Assembly (NCBI RefSeq): GCF_001692445.1
Contig: NZ_MAQA01000002.1
Coordinates: 62,001-126,000, forward strand
DNA from: Oerskovia enterophila
GTDB lineage: Bacteria > Actinomycetota > Actinomycetes > Actinomycetales > Cellulomonadaceae
Direction of reading: 5' to 3'
Length of the DNA: 64,000 nucleotides
The notes under the pieces are model-generated. The model did not search any database, was not told the DNA's origin, and worked only from the letters and a program-made list of their open reading frames with translations. The position numbers were made by a program, and so were the translations under genes. Within the stretch, counting starts at the first letter, position 1. Each line of letters starts with the position of its first letter. Shown in pieces: positions 34,954 through 45,200 of the stretch.

Positions 34954-36462
34954 ATGAGCAAGCCCTACGCGGACCGCGAGATCTGGTTCCTCACCGGTAG
35001 CCAGGACCTCTACGGAGACGAGACCCTGCGTCAGGTCGCCGAGCAGTCCCAGGAGGTCGCGCGCGCCCTCGACGCGTCGTCCGACGTCCCCGCGAACGTC
35101 GTCTGGAAGCCCGTCCTCAAGGACTCGGCCTCGATCCGGCGCGCGATGCTCGACGCCAACGCGGACGACCGCGTGCTCGGCGTCGTGACGTGGATGCACA
35201 CGTTCAGCCCCGCCAAGATGTGGATCACGGGCCTCGACGCGCTGCGCAAGCCCCTGCTGCACCTGCACACCCAGGCGAACGTCGAGCTCCCCTGGGACTC
35301 GATCGACATGGACTTCATGAACCTCAACCAGGCCGCGCACGGCGACCGCGAGTACGCGTACATGGCGACGCGCCTCGGGGTGGCGCGCACGACGGTCGTC
35401 GGTCACGTCTCCAACCCGGCCGTCACCGCACGCGTGGGCTCCTGGGTGCGCGGCGCCGCGGGCTGGGCCGCGACGCACGAGCTGCGCCTGGTCCGCTTCG
35501 GCGACAACATGCGCAACGTCGCGGTGACCGAGGGTGACAAGACCGAGGCCGAGCTGCGCTTCGGTGTGAGCGTGAACACGTGGGGCGTCAACGACCTCGT
35601 GGAGGCCGTCGACGCGGTGTCCGACGCCGATGTCGACGCCGTCGTGGCCGAGTACGAGAACCTCTACGACGTGGCCCCCGAGCTGCGCAAGGACGGCGAC
35701 CGGCACGCGTCGCTGCGCTACGCGGCCCGCCAGGAGATCGCGCTCGAGACGTTCCTCGAGTCGGTCGGCGCCAAGGCCTTCACGACCAACTTCGAGGACC
35801 TGGGCGACCTGCGCCAGCTCCCCGGCATCGCGGTCCAGCGCCTCATGTCGAAGGGCTACGGGTTCGGCGCCGAGGGCGACTGGAAGACGGCCGTGCTCGT
35901 CCGTGCCGCCAAGGTCATGGGCGAGGGGCTGCCCGGCGGCGCCTCGCTCATGGAGGACTACACGTACGACCTCACGCCCGGCAGCGAGAAGATCCTGGGC
36001 GCGCACATGCTCGAGGTCTGCCCGTCCCTGACGACGTCGACCCCGCGCGTGGAGATCCACCCGCTCGGGATCGGCGGCAAGGAGGACCCGGTCCGCATGG
36101 TGTTCGACGCCGACCCCGGCGTGGGCGTCGTCGTCTCGCTCGCGGACATGCGCGACCGCTTCCGCCTCACGGCCAACGTGGTCGACGTCGTCCCCGCGAG
36201 CGCCCCGCTGCCGCACCTGCCCGTCGCGCGCGCAGTGTGGGAGCCGCGCCCCGACTTCGCGACGTCCGCCGAGGCGTGGCTCACCGCGGGCGGCGCCCAC
36301 CACACGGTGCTCTCGACCGCCGCGGGCCTCGACGCGTTCGAGGTCTTCGCGGAGATCGCGCGCACCGAGCTACTCGTGATCGACGAGGGCACGACGCGCC
36401 GCGGCTTCCGCGACCAGGTGCGCTGGAACCAGGTCTACTTCCGGGTCGCGCAGGGGCTCTGA
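34954..36462 (+). CDS. araA: L-arabinose isomerase
   Basis: A 502-residue cytoplasmic Mn2+-dependent enzyme that isomerises L-arabinose to L-ribulose. Family landmarks run through the whole length: [14 protein letters not shown] at the start, [34 protein letters not shown] (key part [13 protein letters not shown]), [42 protein letters not shown] and the His-containing GGAHHTVLS near residue 448. Length is normal. The ATG at 34954 is used although the Shine-Dalgarno (GAGAGA) is weak; a GTG 9 bases upstream is an alternative. Last gene of araBDA; a 555-bp gap with two operators follows. Confidence 0.97.
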   Translation: MSKPYADREIWFLTGSQDLYGDETLRQVAEQSQEVARALDASSDVPANVVWKPVLKDSASIRRAMLDANADDRVLGVVTWMHTFSPAKMWITGLDALRKPLLHLHTQANVELPWDSIDMDFMNLNQAAHGDREYAYMATRLGVARTTVVGHVSNPAVTARVGSWVRGAAGWAATHELRLVRFGDNMRNVAVTEGDKTEAELRFGVSVNTWGVNDLVEAVDAVSDADVDAVVAEYENLYDVAPELRKDGDRHASLRYAARQEIALETFLESVGAKAFTTNFEDLGDLRQLPGIAVQRLMSKGYGFGAEGDWKTAVLVRAAKVMGEGLPGGASLMEDYTYDLTPGSEKILGAHMLEVCPSLTTSTPRVEIHPLGIGGKEDPVRMVFDADPGVGVVVSLADMRDRFRLTANVVDVVPASAPLPHLPVARAVWEPRPDFATSAEAWLTAGGAHHTVLSTAAGLDAFEVFAEIARTELLVIDEGTTRRGFRDQVRWNQVYFRVAQGL

Positions 36463-37017
36463 CCGTCTCTGCGACCCGGCGGACGGGCCCTGTGCGGCCC
36501 GGCCGGCGCGAGGGGCCCCGACGGACCTGACGGCCCGTCGTGGGCTCCTGCCGCGGCCCCCGCGGCCGACCCGCCGTCCTGCCCCTGGGGGGTGCAGGGC
36601 GGCGGATCGGCCCGGCGGGGTCGGTGTCGGGGGCGCCACCGGGTGGGCGCTCTGCCCGCCGGCGCTCCCGACGCCCGTCGTCGTCCCGTGCGGACCTCGC
36701 GCCGCCCGACTCCGCGCCAGCCCGCGCGCCCGCGGCGTCTCCGACGCGGTACGAGGATCGGACGCCGGGGCAAAGGTCCAGGTCTCCGCGCTCTTTCGAG
36801 ACCGGCGTCACCTCTCGTGATGGAAACGTGACCCTCAGGACTTCCAACTTCCGCGTGTGAGCGCTAACATCTCTTCCCAGGGGGTGTGAGCGATCACATC
36901 TGAACGTGAGCGGAGCAGCTCGACAACCGAAGACGCACGACCACGAACCAACAGCCCAACGACGGGCCGACGTGGTCCCGGCACGGCGCCGAGGACCGCA
37001 TCTCAAGGAGGAGAACC
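36463..37017 (+). promoter_or_regulatory. Long intergenic region with paired LacI-type operators before the ABC transporter
   Basis: Two operators, TGTGAGCGCTAACA (36856-36869) and TGTGAGCGATCACA (36885-36898), have centres 29 bp apart. TAACAT at 36865-36870 inside the first is a likely -10, with only a weak -35 (TTCCAA, 36842). The transcript leader would be about 145 nt. AAGGAGGAGAA lies just before the binding-protein ATG. The first 350 bp are very GC-rich; I see GACGGGCC early and GGCCCGTC about 45 bases later, possibly a loose araA terminator, and otherwise nothing convincing. Confidence 0.7.
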
Positions 37018-38007
37018 ATGTTCAACAAGTCCACGGCACGCGTCCGTCTCACGGGCATCCTGGCCGGTGCAGCAGTCCTCGCCCTCGCAGCGTGCAGCGG
37101 CGGCGGGACCGACTCGGCCGACAGCACCGACGGCGCGGGCGGCGGCAGCGAGAACATCCGTGTCGGGTTCTCCCAGCTCGGGGCAGAGAGCGGTTGGCGC
37201 ACGGCCAACACCGAGTCGGTCAAGGCCAACCTGACGGCCGAGAACGGCATCGACCTCACGTTCGTCGACGCGCAGCAGAAGCAGGAGAACCAGATCAAGG
37301 CCCTGCGCGACTTCATCGACCAGGACGTCGACGTCATCGCGTTCTCCCCGGTCATCGAGACCGGCTGGGACGAGGTCCTCCAGGAGATCAAGGACGCCGA
37401 GATCCCCGTCGTCCTCGTGGACCGCACGGTCGACACCACGGTCGAGGACCCCTTCGTGACCTGGATCGGCGCGGACTTCACCGCCGAGGGCGTCACGGCC
37501 GGCGAGTGGGTCGCGGAGAACGCTCCCGACGCCAAGATCTTCGAGCTCCAGGGCACCATGGGCTCGGGCGCGCAGACCAACCGCCAGGAGGGCTTCCGCT
37601 CGGTCGTCGAGGACCAGATCGTCGGCGAGGCGACCGGTAACTTCACGCGCGCCGAGGGCAAGGCGGCCACCGAGGCCGCGCTCCAGGCCTACCCCGACAT
37701 GAACCTCATCTTCGCCCACAACGACGACATGGGCCTCGGCGCCATCGAGGCCATCGAGGCCGCGGGCAAGGTCCCGGGCAAGGACATCCAGATCGTCACG
37801 GTCGACGGCGTGCACGACGGCCTGACCGCTCTCCTCGAGGGCAAGTTCAACTTCGTGGTCGAGTGCAACCCGGCCTTCGGCGACCAGCTCCTCGAGCTCA
37901 TCAAGCAGGTCGCAGCGGGCGAGGACGTCGAGAAGGAGACCATCGTGGTCGACCAGGCGTTCGACCAGACCATCACGCAGGAGATCATCGACGCCCGCTC
38001 GTTCTGA
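37018..38007 (+). CDS. Sugar ABC transporter substrate-binding lipoprotein (YtfQ-like)
   Basis: A 329-residue exported lipoprotein of the ribose/galactofuranose-binding family (periplasmic-binding protein type 1). The signal peptide ends in the lipobox LALAAC-SGGG, so Cys26 should be lipidated and anchor the protein to the outer face of the membrane; a Gly/Ser/Asp linker follows. Binding-domain landmarks: VGFSQLGAESGWRTANTESV, DQDVDVIAFSPVIETGWDEV, IPVVLVDRTVD, LIFAHNDDMGLGAIEAIEAAG and IVTVDGVHDGL. YtfQ homologues bind furanose sugars, which suits L-arabinofuranose or short arabino-oligosaccharides (inference). Two LacI-type operators precede it, and a hairpin follows before the ATPase gene. 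Confidence 0.92.
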   Translation: MFNKSTARVRLTGILAGAAVLALAACSGGGTDSADSTDGAGGGSENIRVGFSQLGAESGWRTANTESVKANLTAENGIDLTFVDAQQKQENQIKALRDFIDQDVDVIAFSPVIETGWDEVLQEIKDAEIPVVLVDRTVDTTVEDPFVTWIGADFTAEGVTAGEWVAENAPDAKIFELQGTMGSGAQTNRQEGFRSVVEDQIVGEATGNFTRAEGKAATEAALQAYPDMNLIFAHNDDMGLGAIEAIEAAGKVPGKDIQIVTVDGVHDGLTALLEGKFNFVVECNPAFGDQLLELIKQVAAGEDVEKETIVVDQAFDQTITQEIIDARSF

Positions 38008-38022
38008 CGAGCAGCACCTGAC

Positions 38023-38069
38023 GGCCCGCCCGGTCGCCGCCCCACGCGGCGCGGCGACCCGGGCGGGCC
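38023..38069 (+). terminator. Intercistronic hairpin after the binding-protein gene
   Basis: Arms of 18 and 19 bases (GGCCCGCCCGGTCGCCGC, one bulged G) around a 10-base loop. As in many binding-protein operons, it may cut down readthrough or protect the upstream message, so that the binding protein is made in excess of the membrane subunits. Confidence 0.75.
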
Positions 38070-38155
38070 GCACACACCGCGCGCGGGGACGTGCACCACG
38101 TCCCCGCCGGCCGGTGCCTGAGCTCCAGCACCTTCCCCAGGACGGAAGAACAACC

Positions 38156-39694
38156 ATGTCAACGACGACCGCCGCCACCGCGGCGCCCGTGGTGGAGATG
38201 ACCGGGATCACCATCGAGTTCCCGGGCGTCAAGGCCCTCGACGGCGTCGATCTCACCCTCCGCCCCGGTGAGGTCCACGCCCTGATGGGTGAGAACGGCG
38301 CCGGCAAGTCCACCCTCATCAAGGCCCTCACGGGGGTCTACCAGATCGACGCGGGACGCATCGTGGTCTCCGGTGCCGAGCACCGGTTCACGCGGACCCG
38401 CGACTCCCAGGACGCGGGCATCAGCACCGTGTACCAGGAGGTCAACCTCTGCTCGAACCTCTCGGTCGCCGAGAACATCATGCTCGGGCACGAGATCCGG
38501 TTCGGCCCCTTCATCAACTGGCCCGCGACGCGCCGCAAGGCCCGCGAGTACCTCGCCCTCCTCAACCTGGACATCGACCCCTCGTCGGCCCTGTCCTCCC
38601 ACTCGATCGCCGTGCAGCAGCTCTGCGCGATCGCGCGGGCCATGGTCGTCGACGCGAAGGTCCTGATCCTCGACGAGCCCACCTCGAGCCTCGACAAGGC
38701 CGAGGTCGCCGAGCTCTTCGACGTGATCCGCTCGCTGCGGGACAAGGGCGTCGCGATCCTCTTCGTGTCGCACTTCCTCGACCAGATCTACGAGATCACC
38801 GACCGCCTGACCATCCTGCGCAACGGCCGCCTCATCTCCGAGCACCTGACCAAGGAGCTGCCGCGGATGGAGCTCATCTCCGCGATGATCGGCCGGTCGA
38901 GCGAGGCCCTCGCGGACGTCGAGGCGCGCGCGCACCGCGTCGTCTCCGAGCACGACGAGGCCCCCCTGCTCCAGGCCGTGGCCCTGGGCCGTGACGGCTC
39001 GGTCGAGCCCTTCGACCTCGACGTGTACGCGGGCGAGATCGTCGGCGTGGCGGGCCTGCTCGGCTCGGGCCGCACCGAGGTCGCCCGCCTGCTCTACGGC
39101 GCCGACAAGGGGGGCAGCGGGAAGCTGACGTTCGACGGCACGACGCGCGGCGCGGCCCCCCTGACCTCGATCAAGCGAGGCGTCGCGTTCTCCTCGGAGG
39201 ACCGCAAGAAGGAGGGCATCATCGGGGACCTCACGGTCCGCGAGAACATCGCCCTCGCGATGCAGGCGAGCCGCGGCCCGTGGCGCCCCATCCCGGCCAA
39301 GGAGCTGGACGCGGTCGTCGACCGCTACATGAAGGCGCTCAACGTCTACCCGGCGAACCCGAACATGCTCATCAAGAACCTGTCGGGCGGCAACCAGCAG
39401 AAGGTCCTCCTGGCCCGCTGGCTCGCGACCGCGCCGCGCCTCATCATCCTCGACGAGCCCACGCGCGGCATCGACGTGGGTGCCAAGGCCGAGATCCAGC
39501 GGCTCGTCGCCGAGCTGGCCGCCGACGGGATGGGCGTCGTCTTCATCTCGTCCGAGCTCGACGAGGTGCTGCGCCTGAGCCAGCGCGTCGTCGTCATGCG
39601 TGACCGCCAGAAGATCGGCGAGATCACCAACGGACCCGACGTCACGTCCACCACGATCCTCGAGACGATCGCAGCGAGCGGGAGCGCATCATGA
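38156..39694 (+). CDS. Sugar ABC transporter ATPase, two tandem nucleotide-binding domains (YtfR-like)
   Basis: A 512-residue cytoplasmic ATPase that powers pentose uptake. The first domain has Walker A GENGAGKSTLIKAL, signature region SHSIAVQQLCAIARA (LSGGQ is replaced) and Walker B VLILDEPTSSLD. The second domain has the degenerate Walker A GLLGSGRTEVARLL, a good signature NLSGGNQQKVLLARWL and Walker B LIILDEPTRGIDVG. This asymmetric pair is typical of RbsA/MglA/AraG/YtfR proteins. The ATG at 38156 follows GGAAGAA. Its stop overlaps the start of the first permease (ATGA). It acts with the binding protein before it and the two permeases after it. Confidence 0.95.
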   Translation: MSTTTAATAAPVVEMTGITIEFPGVKALDGVDLTLRPGEVHALMGENGAGKSTLIKALTGVYQIDAGRIVVSGAEHRFTRTRDSQDAGISTVYQEVNLCSNLSVAENIMLGHEIRFGPFINWPATRRKAREYLALLNLDIDPSSALSSHSIAVQQLCAIARAMVVDAKVLILDEPTSSLDKAEVAELFDVIRSLRDKGVAILFVSHFLDQIYEITDRLTILRNGRLISEHLTKELPRMELISAMIGRSSEALADVEARAHRVVSEHDEAPLLQAVALGRDGSVEPFDLDVYAGEIVGVAGLLGSGRTEVARLLYGADKGGSGKLTFDGTTRGAAPLTSIKRGVAFSSEDRKKEGIIGDLTVRENIALAMQASRGPWRPIPAKELDAVVDRYMKALNVYPANPNMLIKNLSGGNQQKVLLARWLATAPRLIILDEPTRGIDVGAKAEIQRLVAELAADGMGVVFISSELDEVLRLSQRVVVMRDRQKIGEITNGPDVTSTTILETIAASGSAS

Positions 39695-40833
39695 GCACGA
39701 CCACCACGACCCCGTCGACCCCGTCGGCGTCGCCGCCGGTGTCCGGCAGCCCCGCACCGCGGGGCGCCCAGGGCGCGCTGCGCCGCGTCACGCACCACCA
39801 CCTGTTCTGGCCCGTCGTCGCCCTGGTCGTGATGCTCCTCGCGTGCGGCCTGCGCAGCCCCGGCTTCCTCGACGTGACGATCATGGACGGCCACCTGTTC
39901 GGCCAGCTGATCGACATCATGCGGGCGAGCGCGACCCCGCTCCTGCTCGGCATCGGCATGTGCCTCGTGATCGCGACGGGCGGGATCGACCTCTCGGTCG
40001 GCGCCGTCATGGCGATCTCGCTCGCGGTGTCGCTGACCTACATCGACGCGAGCGGCACGGGGGGCACGCTCAGCACGGCGCTCGCCGCGGTCGCGATCGG
40101 CCTCCTGGTCGCCGCGGTGATCGGTGCGTTCAACGGCTTCCTCGTCACGGTCCTGGGCATCCAGCCGTTCATCGCGACCATGATCCTCATGGTCGCGGGC
40201 CGCGGCATCGCGATGCTCATCACCAAGGGCCAGATCACCACGACCACGAGCCCGCCCTTCAAGTCGATCGGCTCGGGCTTCATCCTGGGCATCCCGACCC
40301 CCGTGGTCATCGCCGGGGTCGTGTTCGCCCTGGTCGCGCTGCTGGTGCGCCGCACGGCGCTCGGCATGCTGGTCGAGTCGATCGGCATCAACCGCGAGGC
40401 CAGCCGCCTCGCGGGCGTCCAGTCGCGCAACATCACGTGGTTCGTCTACCTGCTGTGCGGCCTGCTCGCCGGGCTCGCGGGCATCGTCTACGGAGCCCCG
40501 ACCATGGCGGCCGACGCCAACAACATCGGCCTCATGAAGGAGCTCGACGCGATCATGGTCGTCGTCCTGGGCGGCACCAAGCTCGACGGCGGCAAGTTCA
40601 GCCTCGCGGGCGTCGTGGTCGGTGCGCTCCTGCTCTCGACGCTCGAGCGAGCCGTGGTCATCTTCCACATCAGCTCGCAGATCACGCCGCTGTTCAAGGC
40701 GCTCGTGCTGATCATCGTGTGCATCGCGGCCTCCGAGCGGCTGCGTTCGCTCCTCGCGTCCCGACTACCGAGGAAGCGCCCCACCCTGGGCGCGGGCACG
40801 GCGACCACGAGCGCGAAGGGGGCAGCAGCGTGA
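39691..40833 (+). CDS. Sugar ABC transporter permease 1 (YtfT-like)
   Basis: A 380-residue integral membrane protein of the RbsC/YtfT family with about 8-10 hydrophobic segments, starting after a Thr/Ser/Pro-rich N-terminal tail of ~45 residues. The family signature is IGMCLVIATGGIDLSVGAVMAI (key part TGGIDLSVGAV), with VLGIQPFIATMILMVAGRGIAM and DAIMVVVLGGTKLDGGKFS further on. It forms the translocation path together with the next permease. Start and stop both overlap neighbours by 4 bases (ATGA, GTGA), so the three membrane-complex genes are translationally coupled. Confidence 0.94.
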   Translation: MSTTTTTPSTPSASPPVSGSPAPRGAQGALRRVTHHHLFWPVVALVVMLLACGLRSPGFLDVTIMDGHLFGQLIDIMRASATPLLLGIGMCLVIATGGIDLSVGAVMAISLAVSLTYIDASGTGGTLSTALAAVAIGLLVAAVIGAFNGFLVTVLGIQPFIATMILMVAGRGIAMLITKGQITTTTSPPFKSIGSGFILGIPTPVVIAGVVFALVALLVRRTALGMLVESIGINREASRLAGVQSRNITWFVYLLCGLLAGLAGIVYGAPTMAADANNIGLMKELDAIMVVVLGGTKLDGGKFSLAGVVVGALLLSTLERAVVIFHISSQITPLFKALVLIIVCIAASERLRSLLASRLPRKRPTLGAGTATTSAKGAAA

Positions 40834-41939
40834 GCACCGTCCAGACGGCGCCCCGGGCGTCCAAGAACCCCCAGCAGGGCAAGGGACCGCGCGGAGGCCA
40901 CGACACGGGCTTCGTCGCGCGCCTCATGACCAACCCCGTGGTCCGCAAGCTCTCGGACCGCCGGCTCCTGCCCGTCACGGGCACGCTCGTGGCCCTCGCG
41001 GTCATCCTGATCGTGGGCCAGGCGCGCTACAGCACCGACCGCCGCGACTTCCTGAGCATGCGGCTCTTCTCCAACCTGCTGGTCGACAACTCGTACCTGA
41101 TCGTCCTGGCGATCGGCATGACGTTCGTGATCATCACGGGCGGGATCGACCTGTCGGTCGGTGCCGTGGTGGCCCTCGTGGGCCTGGTCGTGGCCAAGCT
41201 CCTGATCGTCGGGGCGCCGCTCCCCGTGGTCCTGGTCCTGGGCGTGCTGATCGGCACGACGTTCGGCCTGCTGATCGGCGTGATGGTCCAGTACTTCGAC
41301 ATACAACCCTTCATCGCCTCGCTCGCCGCGATGTTCCTCGCGCGCGGCCTGGCCAACGTCGTGAGCGTCCAGTCGCTCGCGATCAAGGACGAGGGCTTCG
41401 CGGCCCTGGCCTCGTGGAAGATCAAGTTCGGCGAGGGCCGTGAGGCCTGGAGCATCAACCTGAGCATGGTCATCGCGTTCGTGGTCCTGCTGATCGCGAT
41501 CTACCTGCTGCACTACACGCGCTTCGGTCGCACGGTCTACGGGCTGGGCACGGGCGACAACGGCACGGCCGTGAACCTCATGGGCCTCAAGGGCAGCTCG
41601 ACCAAGGTGTGGGTCTACGTGATCAGCGGCACATGCGCCGGGATCGCGGGCATCCTGTTCGCCCTCTACACCAAGTCGGGCTTCAACCTCACGGGCATCG
41701 GCATGGAGCTCGACGCGATCGCGGCGGTCGTGATCGGTGGCGCGCTCCTGACCGGCGGCGGCGGGTTCGTCCTGGGGTCGGTCGCGGGCGTGCTCGTGTA
41801 CGGCCTGATCCAGGTGCTCATCGCCCGCGAGGGCCTGGACTCCTGGTGGACCAAGGTCTTCATCGGCGTGGTCCTGCTCGCGTTCGTCCTGCTGCAGCGG
41901 GCCATGACGTTCCGTCAGGGACGCGGCAGCGCCACCTAG
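40830..41939 (+). CDS. Sugar ABC transporter permease 2 (YjfF-like)
   Basis: A 369-residue integral membrane protein, second permease of the pentose transporter. The same signature is present as IGMTFVIITGGIDLSVGAVVAL (key part TGGIDLSVGAV), followed by MVQYFDIQPFIASLAAMFLARG, GRTVYGLGTGDNGTAVNLMG and ALLTGGGGFVLGSVAGVLVYG. YjfF-type permeases pair with YtfT in galactofuranose-type systems. The GTG start overlaps the preceding stop (GTGA) and fits the tight operon. The basic ~40-residue N-terminal tail is cytoplasmic. A multi-hairpin region follows the stop codon. Confidence 0.94.
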   Translation: MSTVQTAPRASKNPQQGKGPRGGHDTGFVARLMTNPVVRKLSDRRLLPVTGTLVALAVILIVGQARYSTDRRDFLSMRLFSNLLVDNSYLIVLAIGMTFVIITGGIDLSVGAVVALVGLVVAKLLIVGAPLPVVLVLGVLIGTTFGLLIGVMVQYFDIQPFIASLAAMFLARGLANVVSVQSLAIKDEGFAALASWKIKFGEGREAWSINLSMVIAFVVLLIAIYLLHYTRFGRTVYGLGTGDNGTAVNLMGLKGSSTKVWVYVISGTCAGIAGILFALYTKSGFNLTGIGMELDAIAAVVIGGALLTGGGGFVLGSVAGVLVYGLIQVLIAREGLDSWWTKVFIGVVLLAFVLLQRAMTFRQGRGSAT

Positions 41940-41957
41940 CGCCCGTCCAGCACCACT

Positions 41958-42120
41958 GCCTCGCGCGGGTCGGGCCTGGAGCCGGACCCGTGCGAGGCAC
42001 CACAGCCCGGTCCGTCGAGGCAGACGGACCGAGAACGGCCCGGAGGTGGCACCCTCCCGGTCGAGCCGGTCCCGGCTGGTACCTGGGGCCAGCTCGGACG
42101 ACCGGGAGGGCGCACCCGCC
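41958..42120 (+). terminator. Multi-hairpin region between the ABC operon and the GH51 gene
   Basis: Three successive structures: 18-base arms 41958-41975/41981-41998 (two mismatches); a 9-bp perfect stem 42008-42016/42023-42031; and a 12-bp perfect outer stem 42052-42063/42109-42120 enclosing an inner hairpin AGCCGG-TC-CCGGCT (42064-42077). The first is probably the operon terminator; the others may be leader structure. TTGACC at 42124 is a possible -35 with no clear -10. Confidence 0.7.
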
Positions 42121-42200
42121 GGGTTGACCCGTACAGCAATGGAGCGCACGGGCTGCACCCGGCATCGCTCCTTTCCTCGTTGCAGCAAGGTTGGAGCACT

Positions 42201-45200
42201 GTGATCATCTCTGATTCCCCTGCCCGCAGTACATCCCGCGGCAGGACGGCACGACCGTGGGCGGCCTCCGTCGCGGTCCTCGCGCTGGGGGCGACGACCG
42301 CCCTCGCGGTCACCCCGGCGGCCTTCGCGGCCACCGAGCCGGTCCTTCCGGCGGGCGCCTGGGTCGACCAGTTCGACACGGCCGAGCTCGGCTCGGCCTG
42401 GGACGTCGTCAACCCGGTCCCGTCGGCGTGGTCGCTCGCGACGACGCCCGGGTCGTTGACCCTGACGTCCCAGACGGGCGACACCTATCAGGAGGCGAAC
42501 ACCGCGAAGAACGTCTTCATGGTGGACGTCCCCGTGGGCGACTTCACGGTCGTGACCAAGGTGTCGGCCCCGGTCGGCAAGGTCTACCAGGGCGCGGGCC
42601 TCATCGCGTGGAAGGACATGGACAACTACGTCCGTGCAGGTCTGACGTACGTGGGCAGCCTGTCGCCCTCGGCGCGCGCGATCGAGCTCGACAACGAGAC
42701 GGGCGGGAAGTTCACGGCCGCGTCGTTCACCGACCGTGCGGGCTCGACGGGCGAGACGCTGCGCATGCAGCGCACCGGTGACACGCTCGCGGTGTCCTAC
42801 TGGGACGCCACCGCGGGGGACTGGAAGCCCGCGGGCTCGACGACGGTCACGTTCGACGTCACCCAGGTCGGCCTCTACGCCCTCGCGGCGCAGGACGGCT
42901 CGACGCACGCCGCGACGTTCGACTACGTCGCGGTCGACGCGGCCGAGGGCCAGGACGTCGTCCCGACGGGCACGTTCTCGCTCGACGGCCCGGCCGACCA
43001 CAAGCACCTCGTCCTGACGGACACGGGCCTGTCGTTCGTCGCGCAGCGCCCGGCGTCGCCGCTGGGCCTGGTGGCCACGGCGGTCGCCGGCGGGCCCGAC
43101 GGCGCCGCGACGCTCGCGCAGGCGGGCACCGGTCTGCCTGTGGTCGTCGGGAGCGACGGGCGGATCACGCTCGGGGCCGCCGATGCCGCCCCGGCCCAGG
43201 TGCGGCTGACCGACGTGGGCGGCGGCAAGCTCGCGCTGCGCGTGCCGGGCGCCGCTGCCGGGGAGTTCGCGGGGGTGCGCGCCGCGGACGGAGCCCTGGT
43301 GCTCGGCGCCGAGGACGCGGCCGTCAGGCTCACGCTCACCGCGCTGTCGTCGGCCGAGCACACGCTCGCGATCGACGCCGCGGGCGAGACCGTCGAGATG
43401 AGCGACGACCTGTACGGCATCTTCTACGAGGACATCAACTACGCCGCGGACGGCGGGCTGTACGCCGAGCTCGTGCGCAACCGCTCGTTCGAGTTCAACT
43501 CGTCGGACAACTCGTCCTTCACGGGGCTCACGGCCTGGGAGCGGGTCAACCGCAACGGCGGCACCGCGACCACGACGGTGGTGACCGACGCGCAGCGCCT
43601 CAACGACAGCAACCGCTACTACCTCCGGCTCGACGCGACCGCGGCCGGCGCGGGCGTGCGCAACGCGGGCTTCAACACGGGCCTCTTCCTCGAGAAGGGC
43701 CAGAAGTACGACTTCACGGTGTGGGCGCGCTCCGCCGTCGGGCAGGACCTGACCGTGCAGGTGGAGAACGCCGTGGCGGGGACCACCTACGCGACCGGGA
43801 AGGTGACCGTCGACGGCACCGACACCTGGAAGAAGTACTCGGTGACCCTCACCGCGACCGAGACCACCTCGGCCGGGCGCCTCGCGGTCCTCGCGGGGGC
43901 CGCAGGCACCGTGCGCCTCGACATGGTCTCGCTCATGCCGCAGGACACCTGGGTCGGGCCGGTCAACGGCAAGACCCACCTGCGCAAGGACCTCGCCGAG
44001 AAGATCGACGCCATGAACCCGCAGTTCCTGCGGTTCCCGGGCGGCTGCGTGACCAACGCGGGCACGTTCGACACCTACCTCGAGAGCAACGGCACCGACC
44101 GTCGGCGCACGTACCAGTGGAAGGAGACCATCGGGCCGGTCGAGGAGCGGGCCACGAACTGGAACTTCTGGGGCTACAACCAGTCGTACGGGATCGGGTA
44201 CTACGAGTACTTCACGTTCGCCGAGGACCTCGGCGCGACGCCCCTGCCCGTCCTGTCGGTCGGCGCCAACGGCTGCGGCAGCACCATCCCCGAGATGAAG
44301 GACGACGTCCGGATCCAGCGCTGGGTCCAGGACACGCTCGACCTCATCGAGTTCGCCAACGGTGACGTCACGACCGAGTGGGGCGCGGTGCGCGCCGAGC
44401 TCGGCCACCCCGAGCCGTTCGGCCTGAAGTACCTGGGACTCGGCAACGAGGAGAACACCAAGACGTTCGAGGCGAACTTCCCGAAGTTCAAGGACGCCGT
44501 GCGCGCCGCGTACCCCGACGTCCAGATCATCTCGAACTCGGGTCCGGACGACACGGGCCAGCGGTTCGACGAGCTCTGGGAGTTCAACCGTGCGCAGGAG
44601 GTCGACCTGGTCGACGAGCACTACTACAACGACCCGAGCTGGTTCCTCGAGAACGCCGACCGCTACGACGACTACGACCGCGAGGGCCCGCACGTGTTCC
44701 TCGGCGAGTACGCGTCGCGCGGCAACACGTTCTTCAACGCGCTGTCCGAGGCCGCCTTCATGACGGGCCTCGAGCGCAACTCCGACGTCGTCGAGCTCGC
44801 GTCGTACGCGCCGCTGCTCTCCAACGAGTCGTACGTGCAGTGGTCGCCCGACGCGATCTGGTTCGACAACGACGAGTCGTGGGGCACGCCCAACTACTAC
44901 GTCCAGGAGCTGTTCGCGAACAACGTGGGTGACGAGGTCGTCCCGTCGGTGCACACGGCAGGCACGGGCGACGCGGCCGGTCTTCTGGACGGGGGCGTCT
45001 TCCTGTCCACGTGGTCGACCAGCGCGTCGTACGACAACGTCAAGGTCACCGACAACGCGAGCGGCGACGTCCTGTTCCAGGACGGGTTCGACGACGCCAC
45101 CCAGTGGTCTCCCGTGACCGGGACGTGGACCGCGCAGGACGGCGTCTACACGCAGTCCTCGACGTCCGTGACGGACGCGCGCTCGATCGTCACGGGCGCG

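Noticed and set aside
36463-36850. A small gene in the gap after araA (plus-strand frames at 36540 and 36592)
   Set aside because: Pro/Arg/Gly-rich translations with no ribosome site and no family likeness; they fit random GC-rich sequence.
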